Source: Paludibacteraceae bacterium (GTDB lineage Bacteria; Bacteroidota; Bacteroidia; Bacteroidales; Paludibacteraceae). Taken from it: 64,000 nucleotides of DNA. Below the pieces are notes generated by a model. That model saw nothing but the letters and a program-made list of their open reading frames with translations, searched no databases and was not told where the DNA came from. The position numbers were made by a program, and so were the translations under genes. Below, piece by piece: positions 8,089-19,208 of the stretch (its first letter is position 1; the number at the start of each line of letters is the position of its first letter). The stretch is taken from positions 46,599 through 110,598 of the forward strand of contig JAFTXV010000001.1 of NCBI GenBank assembly GCA_017461505.1, given 5' to 3'.

Positions 8089-9360
8089 TTATACTTGTTT
8101 TATTTCTTTACCTTGACAGAAACGGTGTTGAATATGGCGGTCATCGCCCAGATAAACAAAACGCTCTAATCGCTCTATAGGCGATGAGGCGATGAGATGA
8201 TGAGGTGAGAGGCAAAGGTCATCAATGACGAGTGCATCGAATGCATATCCTTTTTCAAAACTGCCCACCTTTCCAAAAAGCGAACCTCCAACCTTTGTTG
8301 CCATATAAAAGACCTCTGAAAGTGTCAAGAAAGGATACTTGCCATCAGAAGCTGTATATTGCAACTTGCTCATCTGCACCGCATACTGCATCACACGGAA
8401 CATACTGAGATGATGCCCCCCTGCAATATCCGAACCCAAAGCCACATTCACTCCCTGCTGCAATAACTTGCGCACAGGTGCTATACCAGAAGCCAAATTA
8501 CAATTGGATGTTGGACAATGCACCGCATATACATTCTGCTCACGCATCAACTGGAGTTCTTCGCCATCCGTATAACAACAATGTGCCATCAACGTAGGCG
8601 TCTGACCAAACAATCCATAGCGATAATAGGCATCCCCATAGCATGATGACTCTGGTTCTAACTCTTTGACCCAAGCAATCTCCTGCTTATTTTCGCTTAA
8701 ATGCGATTGAACAGGCAATAACGTCTGCTTTGCCACTTCTCCCATGCATCGCAACATCTCTGGCGTACATGATGGAATGAAACGAGGCGTGATAATCGGC
8801 TTCACCAAAGGCATCGAAGCGAGTGAGTCTATCAAGGTTTGTATGCCAGCCGCCCATTCAGCAGATGTATTGCACAAGTTGGCTGGAGCATGTCGATCCA
8901 TACCCACTAACCCTATCCATGCGCCCATACCTGCCTCATCAAACGTGCGAGCAAGAATATGAGTTGCCAGAGTATGGACAGTGGCAAACACTGCAGCACG
9001 CATAGTACCTTGACGCCACAGTTCCGAAACAAAAGAATGGTAGATTGTTTCGGCATACGCTTCATCTGCAAACTTTGCCTCCTCTGGAAATACATAGGTA
9101 TTGAGCCAAGGTAGCAGTTGCATATCCATAGCCACACCCATATTCGCAAACTGAGGTGCATGCACATGCATATCGTTCATAGCAGGGATCAGAAGCTTAT
9201 CCCCAAAATCCACCAATTGGTCATAGGCAAAATCTTCAGGAAGTGTATGATACACCCCCTGAATGATTCCGCAGTCATCCACTGCTATATATCCTCGCTC
9301 GTACACATCAAAATGTGTAGGTGAGGAGGTAAACAATATGTTTGCTTGATATACTATCAC
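8089..9360 (-). CDS. guaD: Guanine deaminase-like amidohydrolase
   Basis: This 423-residue metal-dependent amidohydrolase has H65-V-H67 followed by APQ, the guanine deaminase form of the HxH motif. SHLSEN, the histidine of LMAHCCY and the aspartate of GSDIAGG supply the other zinc and catalytic ligands. It would deaminate guanine to xanthine in purine salvage. Residues about 383-394, in the C-terminal beta-sandwich, are encoded by a repeat of the GGCGATGAG type, with no key residue affected. It starts three bases after alaS stops. Confidence 0.88.
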   Translation of the reverse strand: MIVYQANILFTSSPTHFDVYERGYIAVDDCGIIQGVYHTLPEDFAYDQLVDFGDKLLIPAMNDMHVHAPQFANMGVAMDMQLLPWLNTYVFPEEAKFADEAYAETIYHSFVSELWRQGTMRAAVFATVHTLATHILARTFDEAGMGAWIGLVGMDRHAPANLCNTSAEWAAGIQTLIDSLASMPLVKPIITPRFIPSCTPEMLRCMGEVAKQTLLPVQSHLSENKQEIAWVKELEPESSCYGDAYYRYGLFGQTPTLMAHCCYTDGEELQLMREQNVYAVHCPTSNCNLASGIAPVRKLLQQGVNVALGSDIAGGHHLSMFRVMQYAVQMSKLQYTASDGKYPFLTLSEVFYMATKVGGSLFGKVGSFEKGYAFDALVIDDLCLSPHHLIASSPIERLERFVYLGDDRHIQHRFCQGKEIKQV

Positions 9361-9363
9361 TAA

Positions 9364-11958
9364 TTACATGATTGCATTGAGCATCTCATCCATGGCAGCA
9401 GCAAGACCTTCTACGTTGCGCCCGCCAGCAGTAGCCATCCATGGTTGACCGCCGCCACCGCCTTGGATATGCTTAGCAGCCGACTTGATGATCTGACCTG
9501 CGTTCTTTCCCGCATCTACCAATGGTTGCGATAGAACCACAGTAATCATGGGTTTGCCTTCCCACTCGGTAGCACCAACGACTGCGAACTTCACATCCGT
9601 AAACTTGCCTTTCAGCAACATGGGCACGTTACGCAGCAAGTTTGCATCTACAGTACCTTCCACGCGCACCAGTTTAATACCATTGTAGTCCTCTGCCTTT
9701 GCAATCAGTTCATCGCGGAAACGCTCTACTTTCTCAGCCATGAAGGCCTCAATCTGCTTCTTCAAGCCCGCGTTCTCATCAATGGCTTTGCGGATAGCGC
9801 CTGCCAAGTCTGGAGCGTTGTTGAACAGCGCACGCAGACCGCCAATCATATCCACTTGTTTGTAGTAGAGTTCATCGGCCTTGGCTGCTGTCACTGCCTC
9901 AATACGGCGAATACCCGCAGCCACACTGGTTTCCATCACAATGCGCACCGCACCAATCTTACCCGTGCTTGCCACGTGGCAACCACCGCACAACTCTGCC
10001 GATGGACCGTACTTGATGACACGTACCTCATCGCCATATTTCTCGCCGAAGAGTGCCATAGCACCCATTTCTTTGGCTTTCTCTATTGGAGTGTTACGAC
10101 ATTCCTCAAGAGGCAAGTCTTGGCGAATCATCTCGTTGGCAAGCATCTCCACTTGGCGAAGCTCCTCCGCACTCACTTTCTGGAAGTGTGAGAAGTCAAA
10201 GCGCAAGCTGTCTGCCGATACGAAGCTACCCTTCTGCTCCACATGCTCGCCCAATACCTGACGCAGAGCGTAGTGTATGATATGCGTAGCAGTGTGGTTG
10301 CAAGCAATGGCTTGACGACGAGCGACATCTACCTCAGCCATCATCTTGCTCTTGATATTCTCAGGCAATTCTGCACAAAGGTGTACTGCCAGATTGTTCT
10401 CACGTTTGGTATCTAACACGCGCACATTACCCAATGTACCCGAATCGCCTACCTCACCACCCATCTCAGCGTAGAATGGGGTTTGGCTGAGCACAACTTG
10501 ATAGAGTTCTTTGCCTTTTTGGTTCACCTTGCGGTAGCGCAGCACTTGTGTCTCGCATTGCAGCACGTCGTATCCATCAAACTCTGTCTCACCTTCGCTA
10601 ATCACTACCCAGTCGCCCAGTTCTTGTTTGTTGGCTTGACGTCCCATCTCTTTTTGGTGCTCCAATGCCTTGTTGTACTCTTCCTCATTGGTTGTAAAGC
10701 CGTTCTCGCTGAGAATCAATTGAGTAAGGTCGAGAGGGAAACCGTATGTATCTTTCAATGTGAACACATCCACACCCGAGATCTCTTTGCCCTTGGCCTC
10801 TTTCATGAGTTTGTCGAGCAAAGAGATACCCTTGTCCAAGGTACGGAGGAAGCCATCCTCCTCGCTCTTGATAACAGGAGTGATTTGTCCTTCTTGTTTC
10901 ACGAGTTCTGGATAAGCTACACCCATGTCGGCAATGAGTTGTGGCACCAGTTTGTACATAAACGCCTCGCGTTGGCCGAGGAAGGTATAGCCATAGCGCA
11001 CAGCACGGCGAAGGATTCGGCGAATCACATAACCTGCCTTCTCGTTGCTTGGCAACTGACCGTCTGCAATAGCAAAAGCGATAGTACGGATATGATCGGC
11101 AATCACGCGCATAGCCACATCCACTTTCTCCTCTTTGCCATATTCAGCACCGCAAATCTCGCCAATCTTCTTCAACATTGGTTGGAATACATCGGTGTCG
11201 TAGTTGGACTGTTTGCCTTGCATGGTGCGCACGAGACGCTCAAAGCCCATACCGGTGTCAATCACGTTGTATGGAAGTGAGTCGAGTGAGCCATCGGCTT
11301 TGCGATTGTATTGCATGAACACGAGGTTCCAAATCTCAATCACTTGTGGGTGATCTTTGTTCACAAGTTCACGACCAGAGATAGCTGCTTTCTCCTCTTC
11401 GCTACGGCTATCCACGTGAATCTCTGAGCAAGGACCACAAGGACCTGTATCGCCCATCTCCCAGAAGTTGTCGTGCTTATTGCCATTGAGGATATGGTCA
11501 GCAGGCAAGTGCTTTGCCCAGATGCTAGCAGCCTCATTATCACGCTCGATGCCTTCCTCTGGCGAACCTTCGAAGACGGTCACATAGAGGTTCTTTGGGT
11601 CAAGTTTGAGCACATCCACAAGGTACTCCCATGCCATGTCGATGGCACCCTGCTTGAAGTAGTCACCAAATGACCAGTTGCCAAGCATCTCGAACATGGT
11701 GTGGTGGTAGGTATCGTGACCTACTTCCTCGAGGTCATTATGCTTACCACTCACGCGGAGGCACTTCTGCGAGTCCGCTACGCGAGGATATTGAATAGGG
11801 TCGTTGCCAAGGATGATACCCTTCCAAGGGTTCATACCTGCATTGGTAAACATCAGTGTTGGGTCATCCTTGATGACCATAGGTGCTGAAGGTACAATCT
11901 TGTGTCCTTTCTTCTCAAAATAATCCAAAAAGGATTGTCTAATCTCTTGACTTGTCAT
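9364..11958 (-). CDS. alaS: Alanine-tRNA ligase
   Basis: This 864-residue class II synthetase charges tRNA-Ala. The N-terminal catalytic domain begins [14 protein letters not shown] and has [15 protein letters not shown]. The editing domain carries the zinc motif HTATH at 555-559 and CGGCH at 657-661, so mischarged Ser/Gly clearance should be intact. The C-Ala domain ends with a GGGGGQP loop near 834-840. The length is typical. It lies 13 bases downstream of pdxA in a leftward operon. Confidence 0.97.
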   Translation of the reverse strand: MTSQEIRQSFLDYFEKKGHKIVPSAPMVIKDDPTLMFTNAGMNPWKGIILGNDPIQYPRVADSQKCLRVSGKHNDLEEVGHDTYHHTMFEMLGNWSFGDYFKQGAIDMAWEYLVDVLKLDPKNLYVTVFEGSPEEGIERDNEAASIWAKHLPADHILNGNKHDNFWEMGDTGPCGPCSEIHVDSRSEEEKAAISGRELVNKDHPQVIEIWNLVFMQYNRKADGSLDSLPYNVIDTGMGFERLVRTMQGKQSNYDTDVFQPMLKKIGEICGAEYGKEEKVDVAMRVIADHIRTIAFAIADGQLPSNEKAGYVIRRILRRAVRYGYTFLGQREAFMYKLVPQLIADMGVAYPELVKQEGQITPVIKSEEDGFLRTLDKGISLLDKLMKEAKGKEISGVDVFTLKDTYGFPLDLTQLILSENGFTTNEEEYNKALEHQKEMGRQANKQELGDWVVISEGETEFDGYDVLQCETQVLRYRKVNQKGKELYQVVLSQTPFYAEMGGEVGDSGTLGNVRVLDTKRENNLAVHLCAELPENIKSKMMAEVDVARRQAIACNHTATHIIHYALRQVLGEHVEQKGSFVSADSLRFDFSHFQKVSAEELRQVEMLANEMIRQDLPLEECRNTPIEKAKEMGAMALFGEKYGDEVRVIKYGPSAELCGGCHVASTGKIGAVRIVMETSVAAGIRRIEAVTAAKADELYYKQVDMIGGLRALFNNAPDLAGAIRKAIDENAGLKKQIEAFMAEKVERFRDELIAKAEDYNGIKLVRVEGTVDANLLRNVPMLLKGKFTDVKFAVVGATEWEGKPMITVVLSQPLVDAGKNAGQIIKSAAKHIQGGGGGQPWMATAGGRNVEGLAAAMDEMLNAIM

Positions 11959-11971
11959 ATATTTTATTATA

Positions 11972-13096
11972 TTAATCTACTGGTACAAATTTCTCAACGT
12001 GATACTCACGCTTCACTTCTTTCACTTCCACTACTAATTGGTTAGCAGTCAGTTCGGTATTTTGTTTGCGTGTCTTCAGCACATCTATTGCGGTATAGAT
12101 TGCGTGCAGCATACTCGTCTCCGATGCCTCGTTCTTGCCAGCGATCGCATAGGCAGTTCCATGGTCTGGGGAGGTGCGAACTACACGCAAACCAGCCGTA
12201 AAGTTCACGCCGCTCATATCCAACGCTTTGAAGGGTGCCAAACCCTGATCATGATACATGGCCAACACCGCATCAAAATGGTTGTATTCACCTGCGCCAA
12301 AGAAGCCATCTGCTGAATAGGGGCCAAATGCCCAGATGCCGGCCTCTTGTGCTTGAGCAAGAGCAGGACGTATCACCTCTTGTTCCTCTTTGCCTATTAA
12401 ACCATTGTCGCCAGCATGTGGATTCAATGCCAACACAGCAATACGAGGTTTGCGACAAGAGAAATCCGTTTGCAAGGTTTTATTCAACACTTGCAATTTG
12501 GCCATGATATTCTCCACAGTCACCTTTTCGCTCACTTGTGCAATAGGGGTATGGTTGCATAGCAATGCAACGCGCATACGGTCGCTAAGCATCATCATTA
12601 GAGAGTCAGTAGATGGTAGATCGCTGCGCTGTAGATCGGCTGCGCCTGTAGATGGTAGGAACAGATGAGTGAGGTACTCGGTATGACCCGAATAGCGGAA
12701 TTGGTCGCATTGGATATTATCCTTATTGATTGGCGCTGTCACCAGGGCGTCCACCAATCCTTGTTGCAAGTCTGCTGTCGCGCGTTGCAAACTCTTCAAC
12801 GCAGCCTGTCCTGCCTCTGGAGTAGCGATACCCAACTGCAATGGCGTATCATCGCTATAACAGGTAATCATATTCAAACGACCATCTTTCGCTTGCTTAG
12901 GGGAGTCTATAATATTCCATTGGATATTATGCAACTCCTCACCGAGGGTCTTTGCATGCAGGCGTGCCACTTTGGCATTGCCGTATACGATAGGGCGACA
13001 TATCTCGCAGATATGAGGATTAATCAAACTCTTGAGGATAATCTCATACCCTACTCCATTGATATCACCCGCTGTAATTGCTATAATCGGTTTCAT
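11972..13096 (-). CDS. pdxA: 4-hydroxythreonine-4-phosphate dehydrogenase with a repeat-encoded insertion
   Basis: PdxA makes the aminoacetone phosphate precursor of pyridoxal phosphate. The 374-residue protein starts [19 protein letters not shown]. It keeps metal-site H138 (YSGHTEY), the histidine in NPHAGDNG and the later [10 protein letters not shown], plus the cofactor loop [11 protein letters not shown]. Residues about 147-165 ([17 protein letters not shown]) do not fit the family. They fall between conserved blocks and are encoded by an interspersed repeat at 12608-12658, and a nearly identical peptide occurs in the GH2 protein at 23075-25522. The insertion is in frame and likely a surface loop, so the enzyme is presumably functional. 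Confidence 0.93.
   Translation of the reverse strand: MKPIIAITAGDINGVGYEIILKSLINPHICEICRPIVYGNAKVARLHAKTLGEELHNIQWNIIDSPKQAKDGRLNMITCYSDDTPLQLGIATPEAGQAALKSLQRATADLQQGLVDALVTAPINKDNIQCDQFRYSGHTEYLTHLFLPSTGAADLQRSDLPSTDSLMMMLSDRMRVALLCNHTPIAQVSEKVTVENIMAKLQVLNKTLQTDFSCRKPRIAVLALNPHAGDNGLIGKEEQEVIRPALAQAQEAGIWAFGPYSADGFFGAGEYNHFDAVLAMYHDQGLAPFKALDMSGVNFTAGLRVVRTSPDHGTAYAIAGKNEASETSMLHAIYTAIDVLKTRKQNTELTANQLVVEVKEVKREYHVEKFVPVD
12608..12658. repeat. Family B interspersed repeat inside pdxA
   Basis: The plus strand carries TAGATGGTAGATCGCTGCGC followed by TGTAGATCGGCTGCGCCTG and TAGATGGTAG. The same unit occurs at 25191-25250 and, rearranged, at 39006-39067. It is translated in frame on the minus strand. 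Confidence 0.85.
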
Positions 13097-13121
13097 ATGC
13101 CTTGCCTTTAAACTCTAAACT

Positions 13122-13631
13122 CTAATCTATCTGCGTAACTTTATCGTATTGCAGTTTTTCGAAATCAAATGGCTTACGCTCTTCATTCTTGTAGCCTAGC
13201 GACATCACGCACAGCACAGTGAGGTCCTCTGGCAGATTAGTCAACTTGCGTACCAAGTCCTCAGCGCCTTCTCTTTGATACACATGGCACCAACATGCAC
13301 CCAGTCCTTGGTCTGCAGCAGCGAGCCAGATATTTTGCGCAGCAATAGCCGCATCGCATTGCCATGTGTCAATCACGCTCGTGTCCGCAGCTACTACGAT
13401 ACCCGCCATAGCGGTATCAAACATACCACTGCCATACGTACGGCAACCGGCTAACTGACGCAATATCTCTTGATTGGTTATCACTACAAAACGCCAAGGG
13501 TTCATACGTTTGCCCGCTGGCGACATCAGCGCACAACGAACTATATAATCCAATTTCTCTTGCTCTACAGGTTGGTCTGTATATTTCCTATACGAACGAC
13601 GTTCTTGGCATAAACTTTGAAAATCACGCAT
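13122..13631 (-). CDS. Nitroreductase-family FMN protein
   Basis: This 169-residue protein has the nitroreductase fold signature: RRSYRKYTDQPV near 11-22 for FMN phosphate binding, SPAGKRMNPWRFVVI near 37-51, and a C-terminal LGYKNEERKP. The length fits the short Bacteroidota nitroreductases, which act as dimers with flavin at the interface. The natural substrate is unknown. It is first in a leftward run with pdxA, alaS, guaD, the GtrA gene and the EamA gene, with gaps of 25 bases or less. Confidence 0.9.
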   Translation of the reverse strand: MRDFQSLCQERRSYRKYTDQPVEQEKLDYIVRCALMSPAGKRMNPWRFVVITNQEILRQLAGCRTYGSGMFDTAMAGIVVAADTSVIDTWQCDAAIAAQNIWLAAADQGLGACWCHVYQREGAEDLVRKLTNLPEDLTVLCVMSLGYKNEERKPFDFEKLQYDKVTQID

Positions 13632-13656
13632 AATTAGTCAATTTAACATTTGGGCG

Positions 13657-13688
13657 ACAAAGGTACTAATTTTTTCTCAAATACACAA
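13657..13688 (-). promoter_or_regulatory. Promoter of the nitroreductase-pdxA-alaS operon
   Basis: On the minus strand TTG (13688-13686), 20 bases, then TACCTTTGT (13665-13657), about 20 bases upstream of the nitroreductase start. Confidence 0.65.
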
Positions 13689-13794
13689 ATAAAATCGAAG
13701 ATTTTGGCAAAATCTGACAACAAAGTTTTAGCAGTCGTAAAGCATACAACCATTTTTCCAAGAAGGCAGCATTTTCTAGGAGAAGCTTGAAAAC

Positions 13795-13823
13795 AAAAAA
13801 GGCAGCTCGTAACGAGCTGCCTT
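13795..13823 (-). terminator. Terminator of the carboxyltransferase-serC operon
   Basis: The arms 13799-13809 and 13813-13823 form a perfect 11-bp stem with a three-base loop. On the minus strand the stem is followed by a run of T broken by one G. It lies 22 bases past the serC stop. Confidence 0.85.
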
Positions 13824-13844
13824 AAACTTAATCTTGTGTACTAT

Positions 13845-14936
13845 TTAAAGCACCGATTGTTCATACTCCTTCATGCAGTCTACAAGAGCTTGTACTCCTT
13901 CTAAAGTCATTGCATTATAGGTACTTGCGCGGAAGCCACCTACCAATCGGTGCCCCTTGATACCCACCATACCTTTGGCTGTAGCAAACTTGAAGAAGTC
14001 ATCTTGCAAATGTGCATACTCAGGCTTCAACACAAAGCAGATATTCATCATTGAGCGGTCCTCCGCCTTAGCTGTACCCTCAAAGATCTTGCTCTCATCA
14101 ATAGCCTTGTAGAGCAATTCTGCTTTAGCCACATTACGCTCCAATGCAGCCTCCAATCCACCATTAGCCTTCAACCAACGAAGAGTCAACATAGCGGTAT
14201 AGATTGGCAATACAGGAGGGGTATTGAACATACTGCCATTCTCTACGTGAGTGCGGTAATCCAACATTGTTGGGATATAGCGACTCACCTTACCAAGGAA
14301 CTCCTCTTTTACTATCACGAAAGTCACACCAGCAGGTGCCAAGTTCTTTTGTGCACCACCGTAGATGATGTCATATTTGCTTACATCAATTGGGCGAGAG
14401 AGGATATCCGAAGACATATCTGCAATCAAAGGCACATTGCCTTTTTTCTCGTAGATAGCTTGGAGTTTCTCGTCAGAGATCTCAGTACCATAGATAGTAT
14501 TATTAGTAGTAATATGCAAATAATCAGCATCTTGTGGCACTTCGAAGTCCATAGGGATATTATTGAAATTATCGGCAGCTGAGGTTGCCACCTCTACCAC
14601 TTCGCCAAAAGCTTTTGCCTCTTTGATGGCTTTCTTGGACCACACACCCGTATTGAGGTAAGCAGCTTTCTTCTCAAGGCAGTTGAATGGCACCATGCAG
14701 AATTGCAAACTAGCACCACCACCCACGAAAATCACGCGGTAGCCCTCTGGAATATTCAATAGTTCCTTCATCAAAGCTTCTGCCTCATCCACAACAGGTT
14801 GGAAATACTTAGCACGGTGAGAAATCTCAAGGATACTCAACCCTTCGCCTTGGAAATCAATAACAGCCTCTGCTGTTTGTTTAATCACTTCTGCTGGCAG
14901 GATACTTGGTCCCGCATTAAAATTGTATTTTTTCAT
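13845..14936 (-). CDS. serC: Phosphoserine aminotransferase
   Basis: This PLP-dependent class V aminotransferase converts 3-phosphohydroxypyruvate to phosphoserine, with a second role in pyridoxal phosphate synthesis. The 363-residue protein has the N-terminal [10 protein letters not shown] and the Schiff-base lysine K197 in [11 protein letters not shown]. The ending [13 protein letters not shown] matches the phosphate-binding region. It starts four bases after the carboxyltransferase gene and ends at a strong terminator. pdxA, in the same B6 pathway, lies in the next operon. Confidence 0.96.
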   Translation of the reverse strand: MKKYNFNAGPSILPAEVIKQTAEAVIDFQGEGLSILEISHRAKYFQPVVDEAEALMKELLNIPEGYRVIFVGGGASLQFCMVPFNCLEKKAAYLNTGVWSKKAIKEAKAFGEVVEVATSAADNFNNIPMDFEVPQDADYLHITTNNTIYGTEISDEKLQAIYEKKGNVPLIADMSSDILSRPIDVSKYDIIYGGAQKNLAPAGVTFVIVKEEFLGKVSRYIPTMLDYRTHVENGSMFNTPPVLPIYTAMLTLRWLKANGGLEAALERNVAKAELLYKAIDESKIFEGTAKAEDRSMMNICFVLKPEYAHLQDDFFKFATAKGMVGIKGHRLVGGFRASTYNAMTLEGVQALVDCMKEYEQSVL

Positions 14937-14940
14937 GGTT

Positions 14941-16857
14941 TTATTTATGATTTTTCGTCATTTTCCAATTACTTTTTGTGCCTTCAATGATCTCGCTGTC
15001 AGCTTTCTTTACTGCCTCTTTGATTGCAGCTTTTACTTTCTTAGCAGCACCTTTGACATCGGTAATAAATTCCTCTACGAGGTCGGCTTTCTCTACCCAG
15101 CAGAGTGCATCTCCCTTCACAGCGGTAGCACCTTGTTCCTTCTCAATAGAAACGACACGGCAATGCTCAAACGCACGAATTGGCTCGATGCCATGAGGTG
15201 TTTGCAGGTAGCATACTACATCGCCTTGTTTGTAGAAAGTACCCAAAGCAGGTGCTTTGCTGTCCTCGTTGAAGTCCAACTCCCACATTACTTTACCAGA
15301 GAGAGTTGCCTCCAATGGCTCAGCATTAGGATGAAGGATGGCACGTTTGTCAGCCGCGGTTAGCACCTTCACGGGTTGACCACTAGCTGCCGCTTTCTCT
15401 ATGCGCTCAAAGAGATCCTTATTGAATTGCTCTTTGGCTTGACCTGACTTATACTCGCGATATTGTTTCTCGTGCATAGCGAACTCAAAGAGTTCCTCAT
15501 CATCTTGACCGCGATCCCAACCATTCTTCTCCATCTCTGCGATGAATTGTGGGAGGACATCAGGATAGAGGGCTTGTGGATCATCGGTATAGAACTCCAT
15601 ATTCTTCTCTTTGGCGAGTTCGATAATCTCTGGTGCCAATGTACCAGGGAGTTTACCTGACTTACCAAGAATCATGCCCCACATAGCAGGGTCCATACGA
15701 GTGAATGGTTTCTCACCCATAGACTTGCTATAGAGGTTCATCAGGGCAGCGTTCTTCACATATTGTGAGAATGGAGTTACGAGACATGGTGTACCGAGCA
15801 TAGGCCAGATACGTTGTACCTCGTCGAAGAGCTCTACGAGGAGTTCATCTTCGCTGAGGGCCGCTTGTCCGCGCTTCACAAGATTGGCGTTGATAGCCGC
15901 ATGCATACCTTTCAAGTCTGCCATGAGCGAACCCATCATACCGCCAGGAAGGCCGCAACCTACCAGCAGAGAAGTCATCTTGGAGTTACGAGGGTCAATC
16001 CAATAGCCGAGGAAGTCGTCAATAAACTCTTGGGTTAATGAGCGTGCTTCCATATATGCTTTCATATTGATATCCTTCACTAGGAAGCCCGCATCCTTGA
16101 GCATGGATTGGATGGTGATCACGTCTGGGTGCACCATACCCCAACTGAGTGGCTCCATGGCTACGTCCAACACGTCACCACCTGCTTTTGCTACCTCTAG
16201 CATACTAGCTACAGAGAAACCAGGTCCCGAGTGACCGTGGTATTGGATGATGATATCAGGATGTTTCTCTTTGATAGCAGCAACAATAGTACCTAGCATC
16301 GCTGGACGACCAATACCTGCCATATCCTTCAGACAGATTTCTTGTGCGCCATTGGCGATAAGTTCCTCTGCAAGGTTGATATAATATTCAGCATTGTGTA
16401 CCTCAGAATAGGTGATACACATGGTAGCTTGGGCGGTCATGCCCGCCTCTTTTGCCCATTTGATAGAAGGGATAATATTGCGAGGGTCGTTCAAGCCGCA
16501 GAAGATACGGGTGATATCTACACCTTGTGCGTGCTTTACCTTATACATCAACTTGCGCACATCAGCAGGCACAGGGTTCATACGCAGTGCGTTGAGACCA
16601 CGGTCGAGCATGTGGGTTTTGATACCTGCCTCGTTGAAGGGCTTGGTAAAGGTGCGTACTGCTATATTGGGATTCTCGCCGTAGAGTAGATTCACTTGTT
16701 CGCTAGCACCGCCATTGGTCTCAACGCGGTCGAAACAGCCCATGTCAATAATCACAGGCGCAATCTTAGCCAACTGATCTTTGCGTGGTACATACTTACC
16801 ACTACTCTGCCACATGTCGCGATAGACAAGGGAGAATTGAATTTCTTTTTTTGCCAT
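14941..16857 (-). CDS. Pyruvate/oxaloacetate carboxyltransferase subunit (PycB/OadA-like) lacking the usual biotin motif
   Basis: The 638-residue protein has the DRE-TIM-barrel carboxyltransferase domain of PycB/OadA. Metal-site and catalytic residues are visible as K177 (CLKDMAG) and H207/H209 (QYHGHSGPG). The following conserved domain reaches about residue 480. The C-terminal domain at about 515-590 has the biotinyl fold pattern, but where AMKM is expected it reads [10 protein letters not shown] (551-560), so no standard biotinylation lysine is present. A long K/E-rich tail follows. Either a separate biotin carrier is used or the domain is structural. It would exchange carboxyl groups between a biotin carrier and pyruvate or oxaloacetate. 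Confidence 0.85.
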   Translation of the reverse strand: MAKKEIQFSLVYRDMWQSSGKYVPRKDQLAKIAPVIIDMGCFDRVETNGGASEQVNLLYGENPNIAVRTFTKPFNEAGIKTHMLDRGLNALRMNPVPADVRKLMYKVKHAQGVDITRIFCGLNDPRNIIPSIKWAKEAGMTAQATMCITYSEVHNAEYYINLAEELIANGAQEICLKDMAGIGRPAMLGTIVAAIKEKHPDIIIQYHGHSGPGFSVASMLEVAKAGGDVLDVAMEPLSWGMVHPDVITIQSMLKDAGFLVKDINMKAYMEARSLTQEFIDDFLGYWIDPRNSKMTSLLVGCGLPGGMMGSLMADLKGMHAAINANLVKRGQAALSEDELLVELFDEVQRIWPMLGTPCLVTPFSQYVKNAALMNLYSKSMGEKPFTRMDPAMWGMILGKSGKLPGTLAPEIIELAKEKNMEFYTDDPQALYPDVLPQFIAEMEKNGWDRGQDDEELFEFAMHEKQYREYKSGQAKEQFNKDLFERIEKAAASGQPVKVLTAADKRAILHPNAEPLEATLSGKVMWELDFNEDSKAPALGTFYKQGDVVCYLQTPHGIEPIRAFEHCRVVSIEKEQGATAVKGDALCWVEKADLVEEFITDVKGAAKKVKAAIKEAVKKADSEIIEGTKSNWKMTKNHK

Positions 16858-16928
16858 AATGGTTCTTCGTTTGTATGGTATTTTTAATTAATTTAATTCT
16901 TGATTAAGCGTTGCCATTGAACGCGACT

Positions 16929-16960
16929 GCAAAGTTACGCTTTATTTCGCACATACGCAA
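16929..16960 (-). promoter_or_regulatory. Promoter of the carboxyltransferase-serC operon
   Basis: On the minus strand TTG (16960-16958), 20 bases, then TAACTTTGC (16937-16929), giving a leader of about 70 bases. Confidence 0.7.
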
Positions 16961-16997
16961 GCAAAAGACGAAAAATAATAAGAAAATTTCAAAATCG

Positions 16998-17029
16998 TTG
17001 TATATATGGAATATTTTTTGTAATTTTGC
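16998..17029 (+). promoter_or_regulatory. Promoter of the AI-2E-family permease operon
   Basis: TTG (16998-17000), 20 bases, then TAATTTTGC (17021-17029). It is back to back with the leftward promoter at 16929-16960. Confidence 0.7.
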
Positions 17030-17079
17030 ACCAAATTTGGCTCATTATAGCCATAATGACCTCTCATTTGCATTGAAAT

Positions 17080-18231
17080 ATGGCAAAGCAAGAAGTAAAC
17101 GAGAATCAAACCATGAAGAATCGTCAGACGATTGTTCGTAGTGTTGTTACTGTGGTAGTACTAGTAGCATTATACCTACTAATACGCCGCTTAAGCGGAG
17201 TATTACTACCTTTCCTTATTAGTTTCGTAATAGCCTATATATTGGCTCCTATCGTCAATTTCTTTCAGCATAAATGCCGATTGAAGAATCGCGTATTATC
17301 GGTGATTGTCACCATATTATTGGTATTGGGCGTACTGACAGGTCTTGTTGCAGCATTGGTGCCTGCCATCAGTAAGCAGGCTACATCGCTCTCCAATAGT
17401 GTCAAGACTTATGTTGCTCAATGGAATGGTAATGAATACTTCTCTGCTGAAACCAACCAACGCATTGAGGAGTTGATTAGAAGTCTTGATATCAAAGCGC
17501 TCTTGCAATCCGATGAAGTGCAACAAGGGTTAAGCAAGGTAGCAAACTTCCTAGGAGATGGACTATTGGCAATTGGCAATAGCGTACTAAGTTTGGCAAT
17601 CGTATTTGTGTGCATCATGTATATCATTTTCCTTCTCATTGATTATGAGAAGATTACACTGAATTGGCACAAGTATATCCCTGCACGTTTTAGCGAAACG
17701 ATGCAAATGCTGCTTCAAGATTTAGATCGCAACATGAATGCCTATTTCCGTGGTCAAGCACTCATTGCAGCCATCAACGGGTTATTGTTTGCCATTGGTT
17801 TTCAAATCATTGGTTTACCAATGGGCATTGGTTTGGGCATTATGATTGGCATACTCAATCTGGTGCCTTATATGCAGATATTAGGTGCTTTTCCTGCCGT
17901 GCTATTAGGATTGATTCAAGCCGCAGAGACAGGTCGTCCATTTTGGGTGATATTGCTCTGTATAGCCGCTGTATTTGCCATCGTACAAATTGTTGAGAAT
18001 ATGGTACTTACGCCTACAATTATGGGTGAAGTGACAGGTATGGGACCTGCCTGGATATTGCTCAGTTTATCCATCTGGGGTTCGCTACTTGGTTTTGTGG
18101 GAATGATTATCGCGTTGCCACTCACCACACTGCTCATATCCTACTACAAGCGGTTTGTACTGAACCTATCTGATGACATGACACGCACCATATCCACACG
18201 AAGAAAATGGTGGTGGAATAAGAAAAAATAA
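17080..18231 (+). CDS. AI-2E family transporter (PF01594-type permease)
   Basis: This 383-residue membrane protein has a pair of N-terminal helices (residues about 18-60), a soluble middle stretch and a C-terminal group of helices with PMGIGLGIMIGILNLVPYMQILG, the conserved core of the family. Members include the TqsA/PerM type and Na+/H+ antiporter-like proteins; the substrate cannot be told. The start could be 17080 or the ATG at 17113. The stop overlaps the start of the next gene (TAATG), suggesting coupled translation. Confidence 0.88.
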   Translation: MAKQEVNENQTMKNRQTIVRSVVTVVVLVALYLLIRRLSGVLLPFLISFVIAYILAPIVNFFQHKCRLKNRVLSVIVTILLVLGVLTGLVAALVPAISKQATSLSNSVKTYVAQWNGNEYFSAETNQRIEELIRSLDIKALLQSDEVQQGLSKVANFLGDGLLAIGNSVLSLAIVFVCIMYIIFLLIDYEKITLNWHKYIPARFSETMQMLLQDLDRNMNAYFRGQALIAAINGLLFAIGFQIIGLPMGIGLGIMIGILNLVPYMQILGAFPAVLLGLIQAAETGRPFWVILLCIAAVFAIVQIVENMVLTPTIMGEVTGMGPAWILLSLSIWGSLLGFVGMIIALPLTTLLISYYKRFVLNLSDDMTRTISTRRKWWWNKKK

Positions 18232-19154
18232 TGGATATGAAGATAGCTTTCACCACATCATTACCTGCAGAAGGATTTGTTCGATTGGAGCAACATACAC
18301 TCTACGCACCATTGGAAGAGGCGGATGTTTTAGTCAGCACATTCGACAAGCCAGTGATGCGGGAGATGATTATGTCAGCCCCTCATCTACAGTTGGTTAC
18401 AAACTTTGGTGTCGGCTTTAATAATATCGACCTTGAGGCCTGTCGCGAACGCGGTATTCGTGTCACCAATACTCCCCAACCCGTGATTGAGCCTACTGCC
18501 GAACTAGCATTTGCTCTCATGCACGATGTGGCAAGGCGCACGGCAGAGTTCGACCGCAAGTTGCGACAAGGCAAAGCCGAGGCATTTGGGGTGATGAACA
18601 ACCTTAGTCATTCGCTCTATGGCAAGACCTTAGGTATTATTGGAATGGGACGTATCGGACAAGCACTAGCCCGCAGAGCAGTGGCATCGGGAATGAGCAT
18701 CATTTATCATAATCGCCGTCCGTTAGGCGATGAGGATATAAGGCGATTAGGCTATGAGGCGAGATATATGAGCAAAGAGGAATTGTTGGAAACGGCTGAT
18801 TTTGTGAGTCTTAACCTACCCTATACACCAGAGGTGAAGCACTTGATAGGAGAACGTGAACTGAAGATGATGAAGAATAGTGCATACCTTATCAACACCG
18901 CGCGCGGCGCGCACGTGGACGAAGAGGCACTAGTGGAAGCCCTCAAAGGAGGCGTGATTGCAGGCGCTGCGATGGATGTATATGAACACGAGCCACAGAT
19001 TCATCCCGAGCTGCTCACGTTAGACAATGTAGTTCTCTCGCCTCATACGGGTACAGGCACGTGGGAAGGTCGCATCGCCATGTGCGAGAATGTTTGTGAC
19101 AATATTCTTGCGTGGGAGAGAAAGGACATTGATAGTATGGATATCGTCCTTTGA
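18231..19154 (+). CDS. D-2-hydroxyacid dehydrogenase (glyoxylate/hydroxypyruvate reductase-like)
   Basis: The 307-residue enzyme has the Rossmann motif GIIGMGRIGQA at 135-145 and the catalytic set R225 (INTAR), E254 (YEHEP) and H272 (LSPHTG). The spacing is that of the D-isomer-specific dehydrogenases. The sequence LVTNFGVGFNNID resembles glyoxylate and hydroxypyruvate reductases. Residues about 164-178 are encoded by a GGCGATGAG/TTAGGCGAT-type repeat in the variable linker after the cofactor-specificity strand. N161-R-R may favour NADP. Its start overlaps the permease stop by one base. Confidence 0.88.
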   Translation: MDMKIAFTTSLPAEGFVRLEQHTLYAPLEEADVLVSTFDKPVMREMIMSAPHLQLVTNFGVGFNNIDLEACRERGIRVTNTPQPVIEPTAELAFALMHDVARRTAEFDRKLRQGKAEAFGVMNNLSHSLYGKTLGIIGMGRIGQALARRAVASGMSIIYHNRRPLGDEDIRRLGYEARYMSKEELLETADFVSLNLPYTPEVKHLIGERELKMMKNSAYLINTARGAHVDEEALVEALKGGVIAGAAMDVYEHEPQIHPELLTLDNVVLSPHTGTGTWEGRIAMCENVCDNILAWERKDIDSMDIVL

Positions 19155-19164
19155 TTATACAGCG

Positions 19165-19208
19165 AGGTTCCAATCAGGTTCCAATCAGGTTCCAATCAGG
19201 TTCCAATG
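19165..19208. repeat. Four tandem copies of an 11-bp unit
   Basis: AGGTTCCAATC occurs four times head to tail, the last ending in G. It is followed by three AAGGGGC units and AATTAAGAATT repeats up to about 19288. Together they fill the gap between the dehydrogenase gene and pepT. Confidence 0.9.

Noticed and set aside
10483-11280. A 265-codon open frame opposite alaS.
   Set aside because: It is antisense to a complete alaS and has no recognisable domain or promoter.
12608-12658. LPSTG in the PdxA insert looks like a sortase sorting signal.
   Set aside because: PdxA is a cytoplasmic enzyme without signal peptide, the motif is internal, and it arises from the DNA repeat. The GH2 copy reads LPTTG at a mid-protein position as well.
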